Source: Ichthyenterobacterium magnum (GTDB lineage: Bacteria > Bacteroidota > Bacteroidia > Flavobacteriales > Flavobacteriaceae). From it: a stretch of 64,000 nt of DNA. The translations under genes and the position numbers were made by a program. Every line of letters begins with the position of its first letter. Position 1 is the stretch's first letter. The notes under the pieces were generated by a model, which made no database searches, was not told the DNA's origin, and saw nothing but the letters and a program-made list of their open reading frames with translations. The stretch covers positions 186,001 to 250,000 of the forward strand of contig NZ_RAQJ01000002.1 of the NCBI RefSeq assembly GCF_003610635.1, given 5' to 3'. Shown here piece after piece: positions 63,674-64,000 of this stretch.

Positions 63674-63952
63674 ATGAATAAATACAAAAAATTAGCCCTA
63701 AGTATTGTTTTTGATGCTATAGGTTATATTTCTTTTTTAATCCCAGGAATTGGTGAGTTTACTGATATTGTTTGGGCGCCAGCATCTGCTTGGTTAATGA
63801 CTAAGCTTTATAAAGGAAAAACTGGTAAAATTGCTGCAACCGTAACTTTTATAGAAGAGGCTTTACCAGGATTAGATATTATACCAACATTTACTTTAAT
63901 GTGGTTATATACCTATGTTTTTAAAACTAAAGAAACGATTATAGAAGTATAA
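63674..63952 (+). CDS. Small two-helix membrane protein
   Basis: A 92-residue protein with hydrophobic segments at about 8-28 and 62-85 and the conserved-looking FLIPGIGEFTDIVWAPASAWLMTKLYKG between them. The function is unknown. It ends the plus-strand folE unit with a strong terminator 2 bases after its stop. Confidence 0.75.
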   Translation: MNKYKKLALSIVFDAIGYISFLIPGIGEFTDIVWAPASAWLMTKLYKGKTGKIAATVTFIEEALPGLDIIPTFTLMWLYTYVFKTKETIIEV

Positions 63953-63954
63953 AT

Positions 63955-63992
63955 AAAAGACCTGTCTAACTTATATAAGACAGGTCTTTTTT
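63955..63992 (+). terminator. Rho-independent terminator
   Basis: Perfect 13-base-pair stem AAAAGACCTGTCT/AGACAGGTCTTTT with a 10-base loop and a T run. Confidence 0.95.
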
Positions 63993-64000
63993 ATTGCTAC

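Overview
The window is a continuous piece of chromosome from a member of the Bacteroidota, almost certainly a marine-type Flavobacteriaceae (the Olleya, Lacinutrix, Winogradskyella or Psychroserpens neighbourhood is a guess). The reasons are AT-rich DNA, near absence of Shine-Dalgarno sequences, many TAnnTTTG -7 boxes upstream of operons, and lineage-typical families: DUF4834, DUF3667, DUF2911, DUF5916, BatA-type vWA proteins, OMP_b-brl_3 receptors and TIGR02757. I saw no rRNA, tRNA, CRISPR array, transposase, integrase or phage gene.

Layout. 1-6.9 kb: MarR-GNAT fusion regulator, histidine catabolism (hutG, hutI), fumC and small membrane proteins. 7-11.5 kb: a TonB-receptor-like barrel with a small basic exported partner, arsC-like reductase, and prfB with its programmed +1 frameshift. 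11.6-25 kb: metzincin protease, threonine aldolase, a three-gene stretch with cassette-like junctions (HEPN-like protein, exported protein, PNPOx-fold protein), YbaB, oligopeptidase B, a cysteine synthase/CBS-type enzyme, a serine palmitoyltransferase-like enzyme, GNAT protein and a barrel protein. 25-30.7 kb: one operon for surface glycan work (DUF4834, YfhO-like, GT4, flippase). 30.8-40.3 kb: two paralogous exported proteins, each preceded by a sigma-54-type promoter, flanking YitT, HD hydrolase and a TPR-adenylate cyclase; then DUF3667, DUF2911 and a membrane AraC regulator. 40.3-49 kb: uvrA, ECF-type sigma factor with a 47-residue downstream ORF, an endonuclease III without Fe-S cysteines, bcp, a conserved 483-residue protein, an MBL hydrolase and an esterase. 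49-56.7 kb: BatA-like protein overlapping a dihydroorotase homologue that lacks its metal ligands, GT2, M61 peptidase and TIGR02757. 56.9-64 kb: frameshifted AraC regulator, HbpS-like protein, YqhA, aquaporin, LolD-type ATPase, DUF5916 protein and folE.

Most genes are housekeeping or lineage-typical. The most interesting signals are: (1) TGGCAC-N5-TTG promoters in front of both members of an undescribed exported-protein family; (2) a family of GTCATTCY hairpin repeats, four of five copies lying between convergent genes; (3) junction sequences of the type YAACRTSTATAAC directly downstream of accessory genes, like a gene-cassette arrangement without a visible integrase; (4) an AraC regulator split at an A-AAA-AAC heptamer; (5) catalytically or structurally depleted enzymes (Nth, dihydroorotase). 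I did not see a complete new defence or biosynthetic system. Positions were read by eye and no database search was possible.
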